DNA of 23,014 nucleotides from Chloroflexota bacterium (GCA_005881495.1 VBHI01000358.1:1-23014); one strand, 5' to 3'. Positions 14,985 through 23,014 are shown, counted from the stretch's first letter. Numbers and translations: made by a program. The notes: generated by a model not told the origin, from the letters alone.

Positions 14985-15127
14985 TATAATGAGCGTATCT
15001 CAAGCCAAGTTTGCCGTTCTTGTTTTTTGCTGAATGGCAAACTTCACATGATGCGAGCTTGAAACCGTCTCTTTTTTCCCCTTACAATGAGCGTAGCTCA
15101 AGGAAGGTTTGCCATTCAGCTTTTTTT
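14985..15127 (+). repeat. 98-bp-spaced duplicate motif with alternative hairpins and T-run
   Basis: ATAATGAGCGTATCTCAAG (from 14986) recurs as ACAATGAGCGTAGCTCAAG 98 bases later, each time leading into a GTTTGCC block. Between them lies the inverse block GCTGAATGGCAAAC (15029-15042). This can pair with the first copy (15007-15019 with 15032-15044, 13 bp with one G-U). Alternatively it pairs with the second (15029-15042 with 15107-15120, 14 bp perfect), which is followed by seven T's. The two foldings exclude each other, as in terminator/antiterminator pairs. Both copies begin with a -10-like box, TATAAT or TACAAT. No gene follows on the plus strand, so it might be a small RNA with its terminator or a decayed repeat. 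It also lies directly behind the stop of the minus-strand gene. Confidence 0.5.
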
Positions 15128-15953
15128 ATGCCCAGACGTTGATAGCGTGGGCTTGACGGCGATAGCGTTTGGGGATCAGTATTCTTTCGAGAAGTGTAAT
15201 CGTATATTTGCTCCTGACTCGCCGATAGAGTTTCAAGGCGAGTGGGAAAAAACGCCCGGTCTGGAAGTGATGAAACGGTTTGAGAGGGGCCGGTGAGAGC
15301 AGGGCCATGATCCGTTCCACGATGTAATAGCGAAGCGGGCCAAAATGATACCGGTAGGATTGGAAGAGCTTCTCGGCATGCTCCGAAGGGCGATAATTGC
15401 GCTGCAGGGACTCTTCACGTACATATAGGTATTCCTCGTAGCTCTGGGGAATATTGGGGATTCCCATCCATTGGCCCATCGTCCGGCACATCTCAAAGTA
15501 TTCCAGCCGCTGCTCAGGGCTCAGCGGGCCGTGAAAAAGCTCGTAGGTTCGCTCCCCCATATCTATGATCATCATGAGGACGTCTCGATAGGCTTCAGCT
15601 GGAATGACGAAGCCGCGTTTTTGTTCCAGGGGCGTATGGAAGTTGCGGATCTGCTGGGCGATGCGCTGCTGTACTTCTGGAGAGCCAAAGGCAAATTTTT
15701 TTTGATATTGTGCTGAAATAATCACGCGGAGTATGGGGTCTCGCAGGATCCCTTTGCCAAAGAAGAGCCATTCGACGTCTTTATGATAGGCAAATTCTAC
15801 GGCGCTGCCGATCCAGAACAGGGAGGCCAGGTCGGTGTTGCCGCTGATCTCTTGAAAGACGTTGTTGATCTCGGAAGTGGTGTAGAGTTTCCTTGATAAT
15901 GCTCGTTTTAGCACGTGCCCCTCCAAAGGATTTTTTGTCACAATAATATACAT
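15126..15953 (-). CDS. DUF2236 / MpaB-like (rubber-oxygenase fold) protein
   Basis: The protein has 275 residues. The central part matches the DUF2236 / oxygenase-MpaB pattern: GILRDPILRVIISAQYQ, then GFVIPAEAYRDVLMMIIDMG, then GPLSPEQRLEYFEMCRTMGQWMGIPNIPQSY, and PAPLKPFHHF near the end. Related proteins are haem enzymes such as the latex-clearing protein Lcp. In many members the block before GPLSP reads like WVHATL and carries a His; here the aligned text is MMIIDMGER, without His. Haem binding is therefore doubtful. The gene starts one base after the stop of the thiamine-diphosphate enzyme (ATG 15953, TAG 15957-15955) and shows no ribosome site of its own. Translation is probably coupled and the two proteins likely serve one process. 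The family call is moderate; the reaction is unknown. Confidence 0.6.
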   Translation of the reverse strand: MYIIVTKNPLEGHVLKRALSRKLYTTSEINNVFQEISGNTDLASLFWIGSAVEFAYHKDVEWLFFGKGILRDPILRVIISAQYQKKFAFGSPEVQQRIAQQIRNFHTPLEQKRGFVIPAEAYRDVLMMIIDMGERTYELFHGPLSPEQRLEYFEMCRTMGQWMGIPNIPQSYEEYLYVREESLQRNYRPSEHAEKLFQSYRYHFGPLRYYIVERIMALLSPAPLKPFHHFQTGRFFPLALKLYRRVRSKYTITLLERILIPKRYRRQAHAINVWA

Positions 15954-15954
15954 G

Positions 15955-17601
15955 CTAGACGGCTACGTTGGTTGAGCGGCTGTAGGGTTTTTCGGGATCG
16001 ATTAGCACATTGACACAGGCGGGAAGGCCGGAGGCGAAGGCCCTTTCGAGGGCGGGGCGGATATGCTCTGGCCGATTGACCAGTTCTCCATGGCCGCCAA
16101 GGGCTTCGACCATTTTATCGTAGCGAATGCCTGGTGATAGTTCCGCTGCCGTCGCGTGACCGATGAGCGCTCGCTGGGGATGCTTGATCTGTCCCCAGGC
16201 GCCGTCGTTGCCGATGATGGAGACGACGGGCAACTTCTGGCGCACCATGCTTTCGAACTCCATGCCGTTAAGCCCAAAGGCACCGTCGCCATGCAGGATC
16301 AATACTTTCTTGCCTGGTCGAGCAAGCTGCGCGGCCATGGCGAAACCTGTGCCGGTGCCCAGGCAGCCCATGGGGCCGGGATCAAGCCAGTAGCCGGGTT
16401 TGGAGACGTTGATCACCCGGCCACCATAGCTGACAATATCGCCGCCATCGCCCACTACGGTGGTGTCCTCGTCAATGAAGTCGCGTATCTCGCGGCAGAA
16501 GCGCATGGGATGAATGGGTACGGCATCAGAGTTCATCGAGGCGCTGTCCCGTTCAAGGCCCCTGCGTTCCTCGGTGCGAATGTAGGCAAGCCACTCTTCC
16601 TGGTTGAGTTGCCTGGTGGCCTCGGCTACTTGCTGCATACTGACGCCCACGTCGCCAGCGAGTCCGGCGGGTGGCTGCCCGTGATTGAGGCGGAAGTCCA
16701 TGCGCGTGCCAATGACCAGGATGGTATCGGCTCCTTCCAACACTTTACGGCGCGCAGATGAGAAAAACAGTGGGTGTGTTGGCGGCAGGCAGCCACGTCC
16801 CGCACCGTTGAGAAAAACTGGGGCCTGGGTACGTTCTGCTAACTTGCGCAGCGGTTGGGCGGCGTCACACCACCAGACGGCGGTGCCTGCCATGATGACA
16901 GGGCGCTGAGCTTTCTCTAGTAGGGCTGCCGCCTTCTGCACAAGTTCAGGGTCGGGATAGGCGCGTCCCGCGGGCCGATAGCTGGCGGGCTCACCGGGAT
17001 CAAAGTACTGCTCGGTATCGACGAAATTATTGAGGACATCCATCGGCATCTCTAAGAAGGTGGGACCAGGCTTGCCACTCAACATCTGGCGAAAGGCGAT
17101 GGAGGTGTACTCGGCGAGGCGGGAGGTTTCATGGACGGTGCGTGCCCACCTGGTGATGGGGCGCAGCAGGTCGATCTGACCCATCTCCTGGAGCGCGCCG
17201 CGGTCCCAGAAGCCGAGGGGGGCAGCGCCGCCAATGACGAGAATGGGGCTGCCCGCGAGATAGGCGTTGGCGACACCTGTGACGCCATCGGTGACACCGG
17301 GGCCGGCGGTCAGCAGGGCAACGCCGGGCGTGCGCGTACATTTTGCCCAGCCTTCAGCCGCGTGCACCGCCGCCTGTTCGTGGCGCGTATCCACTACACG
17401 AATGCCCTCGCGCTTACAGCCATCGTAAATAGCGGCAATATGACCGCCGCTGAGGGTGAAGACGACTTCGACCCCTTCTCTTTTCAGGATTTTAGCGACC
17501 AGCCAGCCGCCATGTATCATACCCAATTGATAGCTCCCTTCGTTTTGTAGGGGTGACTTGACCGATATAGTGTTTTCTATCAAAACAACATTATATGTCA
17601 T
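15955..17601 (-). CDS. Thiamine-diphosphate enzyme (acetolactate synthase / 2-hydroxyacyl-CoA lyase type)
   Basis: The start is set at ATG 17601 (548 residues) because GGGAGAG lies just upstream; an earlier ATG 30 codons up reads through unlike sequence. The Pyr domain carries the catalytic Glu75 in [16 protein letters not shown] and [14 protein letters not shown]. The PP domain carries [24 protein letters not shown] and the ThDP/Mg motif GDG (438-440) ... GNDGAW (464-469). This PP text is closer to oxalyl-CoA decarboxylase / 2-hydroxyacyl-CoA lyase than to IlvB. In the middle domain [11 protein letters not shown] (301-311) runs straight into AGLAGDVG. Relatives have ~25 residues there, including the V-x-x-I-D-x-D-x-x-E-I-G strand. 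The reading frame is kept, so the enzyme may still fold, but nucleotide or CoA binding is likely affected. It is the first gene of an operon with the MpaB-like protein. Confidence 0.82.
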   Translation of the reverse strand: MTYNVVLIENTISVKSPLQNEGSYQLGMIHGGWLVAKILKREGVEVVFTLSGGHIAAIYDGCKREGIRVVDTRHEQAAVHAAEGWAKCTRTPGVALLTAGPGVTDGVTGVANAYLAGSPILVIGGAAPLGFWDRGALQEMGQIDLLRPITRWARTVHETSRLAEYTSIAFRQMLSGKPGPTFLEMPMDVLNNFVDTEQYFDPGEPASYRPAGRAYPDPELVQKAAALLEKAQRPVIMAGTAVWWCDAAQPLRKLAERTQAPVFLNGAGRGCLPPTHPLFFSSARRKVLEGADTILVIGTRMDFRLNHGQPPAGLAGDVGVSMQQVAEATRQLNQEEWLAYIRTEERRGLERDSASMNSDAVPIHPMRFCREIRDFIDEDTTVVGDGGDIVSYGGRVINVSKPGYWLDPGPMGCLGTGTGFAMAAQLARPGKKVLILHGDGAFGLNGMEFESMVRQKLPVVSIIGNDGAWGQIKHPQRALIGHATAAELSPGIRYDKMVEALGGHGELVNRPEHIRPALERAFASGLPACVNVLIDPEKPYSRSTNVAV

Positions 17602-17740
17602 TTGTACTCTCCCTGTTTTTCTGTTTACCACCATGTCTAGCAACCCCCGCCCCCAGGTCGACCGCCCGGCACAATTTGTCCGTGGCATCACTGGGAATGG
17701 CGATCGAGTTGTTCAAAAACTCGGCGTACATTTCTATGGT

Positions 17741-17770
17741 TTGACACAAAAGAGAAGTATGGCATATCCT
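17741..17770 (+). promoter_or_regulatory. Promoter of the triplet-repeat protein gene
   Basis: TTGACA (17741-17746), a perfect -35 box, is followed after 18 bases by TATCCT (17765-17770), which matches four of six -10 positions. Transcription would begin about 25 bases before the ATG at 17800, leaving room for the AAGGAG ribosome site. It lies in the divergent gap next to the thiamine-diphosphate enzyme gene. Confidence 0.5.
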
Positions 17771-17799
17771 GTAACGAGAAGAAAAGAAGGAGCGTTTCA

Positions 17800-18126
17800 A
17801 TGAAAAGAATGATATCTGTTGGAAGAGGCGAAGGGATAAACAAATCTCTCGTGAATGCCTTGTCTCGCAGTGTTGCTAGCCGCAACAGCCAGCTCAGCTA
17901 TGGAAGTATTTTAAGTATTCTCAGTATCTTCAGTATCCTGGGAGTGCTGAGCGCTGGAAGTTTGCTCAGTATTGGGAGTTTTGGGAGTATTCTGAGTATT
18001 GGCAGCAGCGGGAGTATCTTAAGTATCGGCAGTGTGGGGAGCATTTTGAGCATTGGAGGCGCGGGTTCTATTTTGAGTATTGGTAGAGCGGGTGGGTTGT
18101 TGTCAAAGAAGCGAGAAGTAGCGTGA
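17800..18126 (+). CDS. Small protein of x-Ser-x triplet / nonapeptide repeats (GSILSIGSx)
   Basis: The protein has 108 residues; AAGGAG stands eight bases before ATG 17800 and a good promoter lies upstream, so it looks expressed. After a basic N-terminus of ~34 residues, residues 35-102 form about 23 successive triplets with Ser in the middle: GSI LSI LSI FSI LGV LSA GSL LSI GSF GSI LSI GSS. The last part repeats as nonapeptides GSILSIGSS, GSILSIGSV, GSILSIGGA and GSILSIGRA. The chain ends in a basic SKKREVA. Position 1 alternates Gly and Leu, and position 3 is Ile, Val, Phe or Ala. Such strict period 3 could form a beta-solenoid or extended fibre with serines in a ladder, or an unusual membrane-associated sheet. 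I do not recognise a named family. The DNA shows the matching 27-bp repeat (17902-18105), so length may vary by slippage. Confidence 0.7.
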   Translation: MKRMISVGRGEGINKSLVNALSRSVASRNSQLSYGSILSILSIFSILGVLSAGSLLSIGSFGSILSIGSSGSILSIGSVGSILSIGGAGSILSIGRAGGLLSKKREVA

Positions 18127-18148
18127 GCTGGGGGGCGAAGTTTCGACC

Positions 18149-18260
18149 GGGCGACCACCAGCCCGGGCGACCACAAGGGTCGCCCCTACTATGGACGGGC
18201 CTCGGATGCGACTTCTCATGCCGCATCGCACCTGCCCACCATGGGCGACCCAAGGGTCCC
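18149..18260. repeat. REP-like palindromes ending in CCCTAC
   Basis: GGGCGACC-ACAAG-GGTCGCCC (18165-18185) is a perfect 8-bp stem with a 5-base loop and is followed by CTACTATGG. A partial unit (CGGGCGACCACCAGC) precedes it. A further degenerate unit, GGGCGACCCAAGGGTCCCC, lies at about 18242-18260. The block fills the gap between two convergent genes. The same layout, with GGTTGACC arms, occurs at 21791-21815, so this is a dispersed palindromic repeat family. It may also help to end transcription from both sides. Confidence 0.7.
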
Positions 18261-18319
18261 CTCCCCACATCCACACCTCTCCCGCCCCTACGGATGAACG
18301 AGGGGCGATCCTACTCTGC

Positions 18320-21300
18320 TCATTGCTGTGTTGGCCATGCCAAATCTTCCTCCAGGATATCGTCCAACGTTGTTACCAGGTAGTCTGCGTTGGCCTCTGA
18401 GAATACTAGCGGTGGTTTGATCTTTAGCACGTTGTGTAAGGGGCCATCGGTGCTTAAGAGGATGCCGCGCTCTCTCATACGGTTCACGATGTACGATGCC
18501 TGGACTGCCGCAGGCGCTAATGTCTCGCGATTATCCACCAGCTCGATACCTACGAAGAGTCCAAGCCCGCGCACATCACCGACCAAGGGGTGTTTCTCCA
18601 TTAAGCCGCGCAGGCCCTCCATAAGATGTGTGCCGACGCGGAGCGCGTTCTCCTGTAACTTCTCTTCTTCAAGGACATCGAGCACCGCCAGGCCGATAGC
18701 ACAGGAAACGGGGTTGCCACCGAAGGTGTTGAAGTATTCCATGCCGTTGTCGAAGGAAGCGGCAATCTCGGGTGTTGTTATGACCGCGGCCAGAGGATGC
18801 CCGTTGCCAATGGGTTTGCCCAGGGTCACGATGTCGGGCACTACGCCCTGCGTCTCGAAGCCCCAGAAGTGTGTTCCGACGCGACCGAAGCCCACCTGTA
18901 CCTCGTCGGCAATGCAGACGGCGCCCGCGTTTCGCGCATGGCGGTACACCTCTTTGAGATAGTTATTGGGCAGCACGATCTGCCCGCCGCAGCCTAGCAG
19001 CGATTCGCAGATGATGGCGGCTATGTTGCTCCCGTTTTGTGGCTGTGATGGGGGCCGATACATCGGCGGTGGGCAGGATACATCGGCCCCTACAGTTTGT
19101 CGAATGGCCTCCTCGACGTAGCGAGCATATTTCTCGCCTGCCCGGGGATCGCTTCTCCTATACTCGCCCCGGTAGACATCGGGCATTGGAACCATGTGGA
19201 CGTACGGCGGCGCACCTGTACCGCCCAGCCCATCGAACTTGTACGGGCTGATCTCGACGAGGGCCGTGGTGTTGCCATGGTAGGCGGCATCGACTACGAC
19301 GATGTCTTTACACCCGGTGTGCGTTCGTGCGAGTCGCAGCGCCAGCTCATTGGCTTCGCTGCCCGAACAAACGAAGTAGCATACAGAGAGCGGCGCCGGC
19401 AGCGTAGCACAGAGGCGCTCTGCGTAGCGTACCAGGTCTTCGTGCAGGTAGCGGGTGTTGGTATTGAGCACGGCCATCTGCTCTTGCCCCGCTTTGACCA
19501 CACGCGGATGGCAATGCCCGACGTGACAGACGTTGTTCACGGCATCAAGGTAGGTACGTCCATTCTCGTCGTAGAGGTACTGCATCGAGCCGCGCACGAT
19601 ATTGAGCGGGCTGCGGTATGAGATGCTCAATGACCTGCCGATGTGCTTTGTCCTCGCCTCGAGTATCTGCCCGTGACTCAGGCCGTGCGTGGGAAATGCT
19701 TCCGCGGGAATCTGCGTAACCAGGTTCGGGTCGGGACTCAGGCTCAGCCAGATGTCACGCTGGCCGGGCCGCGCCACGCCGGGATACTCGCCCTCTCTGT
19801 CGAGCAGGTCGGTGATGAGTTGAAAATGCACGTGTGGCGGCCAGCCGCCGTTGACCTCGTAACTGCCAATTTTGGCAAAAGGCGTTCCTTGCGCAATAGG
19901 TTTACCCGCGTAGAGGCCAGCGAGCGAGTCCTTGCTCAGGTGACCGTAAAGGGTGTAGAAGGTGAGTTGTTCGCCGGCAGGGGAAGCAATGGTAGCCATG
20001 GTACCCGTGGTAGTAACGGTATGTTGCAGGATAATGGTGGGACCATAATCGAGCGGTGTGTCGTTGTTGCGGAAACTATGCACGACGCCGTCGAGTGGCG
20101 CCAGGACGGGCGAACCAACCTCCATGAACAGATCGAGGCCGATATGCACGGTACGCCACTCGGGGCCGTCGTTACCTTCAATCCTGTACTGGTCGCCAAC
20201 GTAAATCGGACGGGCTTCGTTGTATCTGCCGATGCCCACGCTGCTCTGCACGCTTTGCATGCGCTCGAAAAGATGTTGAGTGAACCATTCGACGTTGGAC
20301 AGATCCTCCAGGTTGCCTAGTTCGCGGCTGCCAATGCTCAGGTCGAAGATAACTTTATTGGCAGCGCGTAAGTCCGGCTCAACCACGCGCTCCAACATAT
20401 CAGGGTTGCTCTCCAACCATCGGACGATGGCGCCGGTCTGAGGGCAAGGGGGTAGGTCGCAGGCATAGCGAAAGGTATAGTGAGCCAGCCGGGGGTGGAC
20501 ATCCACCAGTTGTTCAAGCAGCGTCCAGGCTGGTTGCTCGCTGATGGTCAGGTAGCCATTGTGCGGATCAGCCTGGCGCTGGTACGCTGAATTGACCACG
20601 GTGATACACAGCCTGGCGCAGATCAATGGGTAGAGGACGGCCAGTTCCTGTTCACTGAGAGGAAAGGCCTGGTGATAGCCTGCGACGACCTGCGCGGCAG
20701 CGGCAAGAGGATCGGCCTTACCGAGCATTGCGTACGCGACAGCAATGGCGAGTTCGCAGACCGTGTATGTATGCACCATGTCACCATAGTCAATCACACT
20801 GACGACCTGCATGGGCTTACCAGCGACAGGCTCACTGACCAGAATGTTGTAGTCATTGGCATCGCCATGAATACTACTTGTGCGCAGTTCAGGTAAGTCG
20901 GGCAGCACCTCCATCTCGAAGCGATCAAGAAAACCCTCGACAATGGCGCGGCGAGCGGGCTGTTCGATACATTGCAGATAGTCACGAATCCAGCTTGCGC
21001 GCTGCAAATCCCATTTCAGGATACGGTGAGCGGCAGGATAGGTGAAGTCTTGCAGGGCGCGATCCATGCGACCCAACAGGTCGCCGAGGCTGTGCAGCAG
21101 CGCGGGCGTGTGCGGTTTGACTTTCGCGAACAATTTTCCTGGTATGTAGTTGAGCAGCCGGACGAAGCGACCCGTACCATCTTGCGCGGTTATTGTGGCG
21201 ATCGACTCACCTGTGAAGGTAGTATATACGCGCGGCAACAAGAGCGAGGAGTCGCGCGCGGCCAGGTGTGCCAGTACGGTATTCTGCAAATCAAGGTTTG

Positions 21301-21484
21301 TTCTCTGCTCCTCTGCGTGTGCAATTTTCAGCACAAACTCCCGCCCTGCTTCGTCCCACAGATAAAAGTTGTCGTCCAGTTCACCTGGCAATGCTTGCGC
21401 CGCGACGTGGAGGTCGTACAATTCATTGGCGATGCGGCTGGCATCTTGCGCGCTACATACTGGTGGTTGATGATTGTTGTTCAA
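18320..21484 (-). CDS. Fusion: hydroxylysine-kinase-like APH domain, M23 peptidase-like domain, class III aminotransferase/phospho-lyase
   Basis: One frame of 1,054 residues starts at TTG 21484 with CAGGAGC upstream; no ATG lies nearby. Domain 1 (about 12-345) is an APH/choline-kinase fold: VLKIA (Lys53), the catalytic HGDANDYN at 206-213 and IDYGD at 231-235, closest in style to hydroxylysine kinase / homoserine kinase II. Domain 2 (about 420-560) is M23-like: HIGLD (His447, Asp451), YGHLS and HVHF (His551, His553). Domain 3 (about 615-1050) is a PLP class III aminotransferase with [20 protein letters not shown] (Asp860) and the PLP Lys890 in [11 protein letters not shown]. In animals the kinase and a close relative of domain 3 (AGXT2L2) phosphorylate hydroxylysine and then eliminate phosphate. 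The fusion may do the same on an amino alcohol, perhaps released by the M23 unit. Residues ~798-818 come from an inserted palindromic repeat. Confidence 0.88.
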   Translation of the reverse strand: MNNNHQPPVCSAQDASRIANELYDLHVAAQALPGELDDNFYLWDEAGREFVLKIAHAEEQRTNLDLQNTVLAHLAARDSSLLLPRVYTTFTGESIATITAQDGTGRFVRLLNYIPGKLFAKVKPHTPALLHSLGDLLGRMDRALQDFTYPAAHRILKWDLQRASWIRDYLQCIEQPARRAIVEGFLDRFEMEVLPDLPELRTSSIHGDANDYNILVSEPVAGKPMQVVSVIDYGDMVHTYTVCELAIAVAYAMLGKADPLAAAAQVVAGYHQAFPLSEQELAVLYPLICARLCITVVNSAYQRQADPHNGYLTISEQPAWTLLEQLVDVHPRLAHYTFRYACDLPPCPQTGAIVRWLESNPDMLERVVEPDLRAANKVIFDLSIGSRELGNLEDLSNVEWFTQHLFERMQSVQSSVGIGRYNEARPIYVGDQYRIEGNDGPEWRTVHIGLDLFMEVGSPVLAPLDGVVHSFRNNDTPLDYGPTIILQHTVTTTGTMATIASPAGEQLTFYTLYGHLSKDSLAGLYAGKPIAQGTPFAKIGSYEVNGGWPPHVHFQLITDLLDREGEYPGVARPGQRDIWLSLSPDPNLVTQIPAEAFPTHGLSHGQILEARTKHIGRSLSISYRSPLNIVRGSMQYLYDENGRTYLDAVNNVCHVGHCHPRVVKAGQEQMAVLNTNTRYLHEDLVRYAERLCATLPAPLSVCYFVCSGSEANELALRLARTHTGCKDIVVVDAAYHGNTTALVEISPYKFDGLGGTGAPPYVHMVPMPDVYRGEYRRSDPRAGEKYARYVEEAIRQTVGADVSCPPPMYRPPSQPQNGSNIAAIICESLLGCGGQIVLPNNYLKEVYRHARNAGAVCIADEVQVGFGRVGTHFWGFETQGVVPDIVTLGKPIGNGHPLAAVITTPEIAASFDNGMEYFNTFGGNPVSCAIGLAVLDVLEEEKLQENALRVGTHLMEGLRGLMEKHPLVGDVRGLGLFVGIELVDNRETLAPAAVQASYIVNRMRERGILLSTDGPLHNVLKIKPPLVFSEANADYLVTTLDDILEEDLAWPTQQ
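19051..19093. repeat. Palindromic repeat inserted in frame in the fusion gene
   Basis: GGGGCCGAT (19051-19059) and ATCGGCCCC (19082-19090) are perfect inverted arms. GATACATCGGC occurs twice between and within them, and the unit ends in CCCCTAC like the intergenic palindromes at 18185 and 21811. It is translated as part of [17 protein letters not shown], a Pro-rich stretch that interrupts the otherwise conserved EEAIRQ ... [11 protein letters not shown] of the aminotransferase. Insertion of a repeat unit that kept the frame open is the simplest reading. Confidence 0.65.
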
Positions 21485-21714
21485 TAGAGATTAGCTCCTG
21501 AGATAAGCGGGGCGAAAAATCGTTTCGGTTATTGTAGCACCCGTACTGTCATGAAAACAATGTAAGATCAATGTGGCAGGTTTATTTTCAAAAGAGATAT
21601 GCCCTTTCTGTCCTTTCGGTTGGCACTGTTCAAGCAACAAATGAGAGAATATACGTATATATTAAGCACAGAACAAATGAATCACTTCGAAGTTTGCAAT
21701 CCATCGCTGCAACT
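21485..21714. other. Divergent intergenic region with a 12-bp palindrome
   Basis: This is the left part of a 439-base gap between the fusion gene and the plus-strand glycosyltransferase. It holds the fusion gene's promoter and, at 21649-21660, the perfect palindrome ATATACGTATAT, which could be a dimeric regulator's operator. No gene is visible. Confidence 0.4.
21531..21560 (-). promoter_or_regulatory. Promoter of the kinase-peptidase-aminotransferase gene
   Basis: On the minus strand TTGTTT (21555-21560) is followed after 18 bases by TACAAT (21531-21536). TGC directly precedes the -10 box, giving an extended -10 (TGCTACAAT). The predicted start is about 40 bases before the TTG codon at 21484. 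Confidence 0.5.
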
Positions 21715-21815
21715 CAGGTTGACCGCAAGGGTCAGGTTGACCACAAGGGTCCGCAAGGGTCAGGTTGACCACAAGGGTCCGCAAGGGTCAGGTTGACCGC
21801 AAGGGTCAACCCTAC
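21715..21815. repeat. Tandem 28-bp repeats with terminal palindrome
   Basis: Two identical 28-bp units (21733-21760 and 21761-21788, beginning CAGGTTGACCACAAGGGTCC) are flanked by shorter units at 21715-21732 and 21789-21815. The last ends as the hairpin GGTTGACC-GCAAG-GGTCAACC (21791-21811) followed by CTAC. There are no spacers between units. The arms and tail match the GGGCGACC palindromes at 18165, with GC changed to TT. It appears to be a REP-family unit amplified in place, about 110 bases upstream of the glycosyltransferase. Confidence 0.8.
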
Positions 21816-21923
21816 TATACACGCTAGCGCTTCTACCTACGGTCAGGCAAGATGCAAGGAAGCGTCTAGCAAGGCTCAGCAAGAGAGCAGCGATGCTAAA
21901 AAGGAAGTAGAGGAGAAGATATT

Positions 21924-22889
21924 ATGGCTTCGGATAAGCTTGAGACAGCAGATACTACTACAATAGCACAACCCGTCTTTTCTATCGTTGCGCCGGTTTT
22001 TAACGAAGAAGAGACCCTGCCGCATTTCTACCGGCGCGTGGTTGAGGTGATGGAAGGAATTGGAGACTCTTTTGAACTGGTGCTGATTAATGATGGCAGC
22101 CAGGATGGGTCTTTTCGGACGATGCAAGAACTGCACACGTGCGATCCACGTGTGCGCGTGATCGATTTCTCGCGCAACTTTGGGCACCAGATCGCCATCT
22201 CCGCGGGTCTGGATTACGCACGCGGCAACGCCGTCATCATCATAGACTCTGACCTGCAGGACCCGCCCGAGGTCATTCCTCAATTAGTCGCGCGTTGGAA
22301 GGACGGTGCAGAAGTGGTTTATGCCCAGCGCAGCATGCGCAAGGGCGAGACGAAATTCAAATTGCTGACCGCCACAGCCTTTTACCAGCTCATGGCGCGT
22401 ATTACCTCGGTCAATATTCCCCGCGATACGGGTGATTTTCGCTTGCTCGATCGCCGTGTCGTCGACGCGCTGGTAAAGATGCGCGAACATCACCGTTTTA
22501 TGCGCGGACTCTCAGCGTGGGTCGGTTTCCGGCAAGAGGCTGTATTCTACGAGCGGCAAGAACGCTACGCGGGTACAACCAAGTATCCCCTGCGCAAGAT
22601 GATTCATTTCTCGCTTGACGCTATCACCAGTTTCAGTCATCTTCCCCTGGAACTGGCGACAAGCCTGGGCTTTCTTCTGGCCGGCATCAGCCTGCTAGGT
22701 ATCGTGATTGCTATCATTCTGCGTATCTTCACCGGCGCTATTGTTGGCCAGGCTTCTACTCTGATCCTGGTGCTCTTCCTCGGCGGCATTCAGCTCATTT
22801 TTCTTGGCATCATTGGAGAGTACCTTGGACGCATATATGACGAGGTACGCGCGCGCCCGCTCTATATTGCACGCGAGGTATTAGAGTGA
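21924..22889 (+). CDS. Family 2 glycosyltransferase, GtrB/ArnC/DPM1 type
   Basis: The protein has 321 residues; GAGGAG lies nine bases before ATG 21924. The GT-A domain (about 17-230) opens with [21 protein letters not shown], has [10 protein letters not shown] at 54-63 and the metal- and nucleotide-binding DSD at 108-110 in [33 protein letters not shown] and [16 protein letters not shown] are the usual later marks of the GtrB/ArnC/polyprenyl-phosphate transferase group. Two membrane helices follow (about 244-268 and 276-300), then a short basic tail. Such enzymes move a sugar from a nucleotide donor to polyprenyl phosphate on the inner face of the membrane, for cell-wall or glycan assembly. 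The donor sugar cannot be read from the sequence. It has its own transcription unit, and no other glycan gene is in view. Confidence 0.9.
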   Translation: MASDKLETADTTTIAQPVFSIVAPVFNEEETLPHFYRRVVEVMEGIGDSFELVLINDGSQDGSFRTMQELHTCDPRVRVIDFSRNFGHQIAISAGLDYARGNAVIIIDSDLQDPPEVIPQLVARWKDGAEVVYAQRSMRKGETKFKLLTATAFYQLMARITSVNIPRDTGDFRLLDRRVVDALVKMREHHRFMRGLSAWVGFRQEAVFYERQERYAGTTKYPLRKMIHFSLDAITSFSHLPLELATSLGFLLAGISLLGIVIAIILRIFTGAIVGQASTLILVLFLGGIQLIFLGIIGEYLGRIYDEVRARPLYIAREVLE

Positions 22890-22916
22890 GAAGAAGGTCT
22901 AATAGGAGTCGATTTT

Positions 22917-22955
22917 GTGAAAAAACGGATTTTCTCAGTGGCAAAAATAGTGTAG
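22917..22955 (+). CDS. Possible 12-residue ORF or decayed gene start
   Basis: AGGAG followed eight bases later by GTG encodes MKKRIFSVAKIV and then TAG. The text looks like the basic start of a signal or membrane segment that has been cut short. It could be a relic or chance. Confidence 0.2.
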   Translation: MKKRIFSVAKIV

Positions 22956-22971
22956 CTGTCCATGTGAGGTT

Positions 22972-23001
22972 TTGACTATATAACCTGCGCAATAGTACAA
23001 T
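22972..23001 (+). promoter_or_regulatory. Promoter directed out of the window
   Basis: TTGACT (22972-22977) and TACAAT (22996-23001) are 18 bases apart, each one mismatch from the sigma-70 consensus. They suggest that a plus-strand gene begins just beyond the right edge. Confidence 0.5.
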
Positions 23002-23014
23002 AGGGATAAAATCG

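Noticed and set aside
17898..18176. Minus-strand frame of Pro/Leu/Ile repeats opposite the triplet-repeat gene
   Set aside because: It is only the mirror of a low-complexity repeat. The plus-strand frame has the promoter and ribosome site.
21715..21815. CRISPR array
   Set aside because: The repeats are 28 bp, but they follow one another without unique spacers and no cas genes are present.

Overview
The window looks like a chromosomal segment of a Chloroflexota bacterium, most likely of the class Ktedonobacteria. This is inferred from protein character and not from a marker gene. The pointers are a secreted beta-propeller lipoprotein and an Asp-box protein, many scattered and decayed transposase pieces, GC-rich palindromic repeats ending in CCCTAC, a candidate orphan HEARO/omega-type RNA, and a kinase-peptidase-aminotransferase fusion. 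Gene density is low and most genes lie on the minus strand.

Left part (1-6,100). On the minus strand are a truncated secreted Asp-box (sialidase-like) protein, a beta-propeller lipoprotein, and an AAA+ ATPase with complete Walker and second-region-of-homology motifs. Next come a decayed nucleotidyltransferase fragment, a plus-strand pentapeptide-repeat protein and a minus-strand FIST-domain sensor protein. These look like independent surface, regulatory or accessory genes, not one pathway.

Glycerol block (6,118-9,162, minus strand). A NagD-type HAD phosphatase lies downstream of aerobic glycerol-3-phosphate dehydrogenase (glpD). Upstream of glpD, and overlapping it, is a broken dhaM, the PTS phosphocarrier for dihydroxyacetone kinase. 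It keeps His9 but carries a frameshift and an in-frame TGA. Together they suggest glycerol 3-phosphate / dihydroxyacetone metabolism in which the PTS-linked branch has been lost.

Mobile and decayed region (9,320-15,125). A perfect 23-bp palindrome is followed by a DDE insertion sequence. Its transposase is split at a run of nine A's in the arrangement expected for -1 frameshifting. A second, diverged copy follows immediately, with two nonsense codons, a frameshift and a ~1.0 kb internal deletion. Next is a ~280-nt minus-strand segment rich in hairpins, proposed here as an orphan HEARO/IscB-type omega RNA. It sits directly after the stop codon of a large membrane-anchored parallel beta-helix protein. 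About 1 kb without a convincing gene follows, ending in a 98-bp duplicated motif with mutually exclusive hairpins and a T-run.

Right part (15,126-23,014). A two-gene operon encodes a thiamine-diphosphate enzyme with a short internal gap and a DUF2236/MpaB-like protein. Divergent from it is a 108-residue protein made almost entirely of x-Ser-x triplets (GSI LSI GSx). A 1,054-residue fusion follows (hydroxylysine-kinase-like APH domain, M23 peptidase-like domain, class III aminotransferase/phospho-lyase domain). A palindromic repeat inserted in frame has become part of its coding sequence. The window ends with a 28-bp tandem repeat block, a GtrB/ArnC-type family 2 glycosyltransferase and a promoter pointing out of the window.
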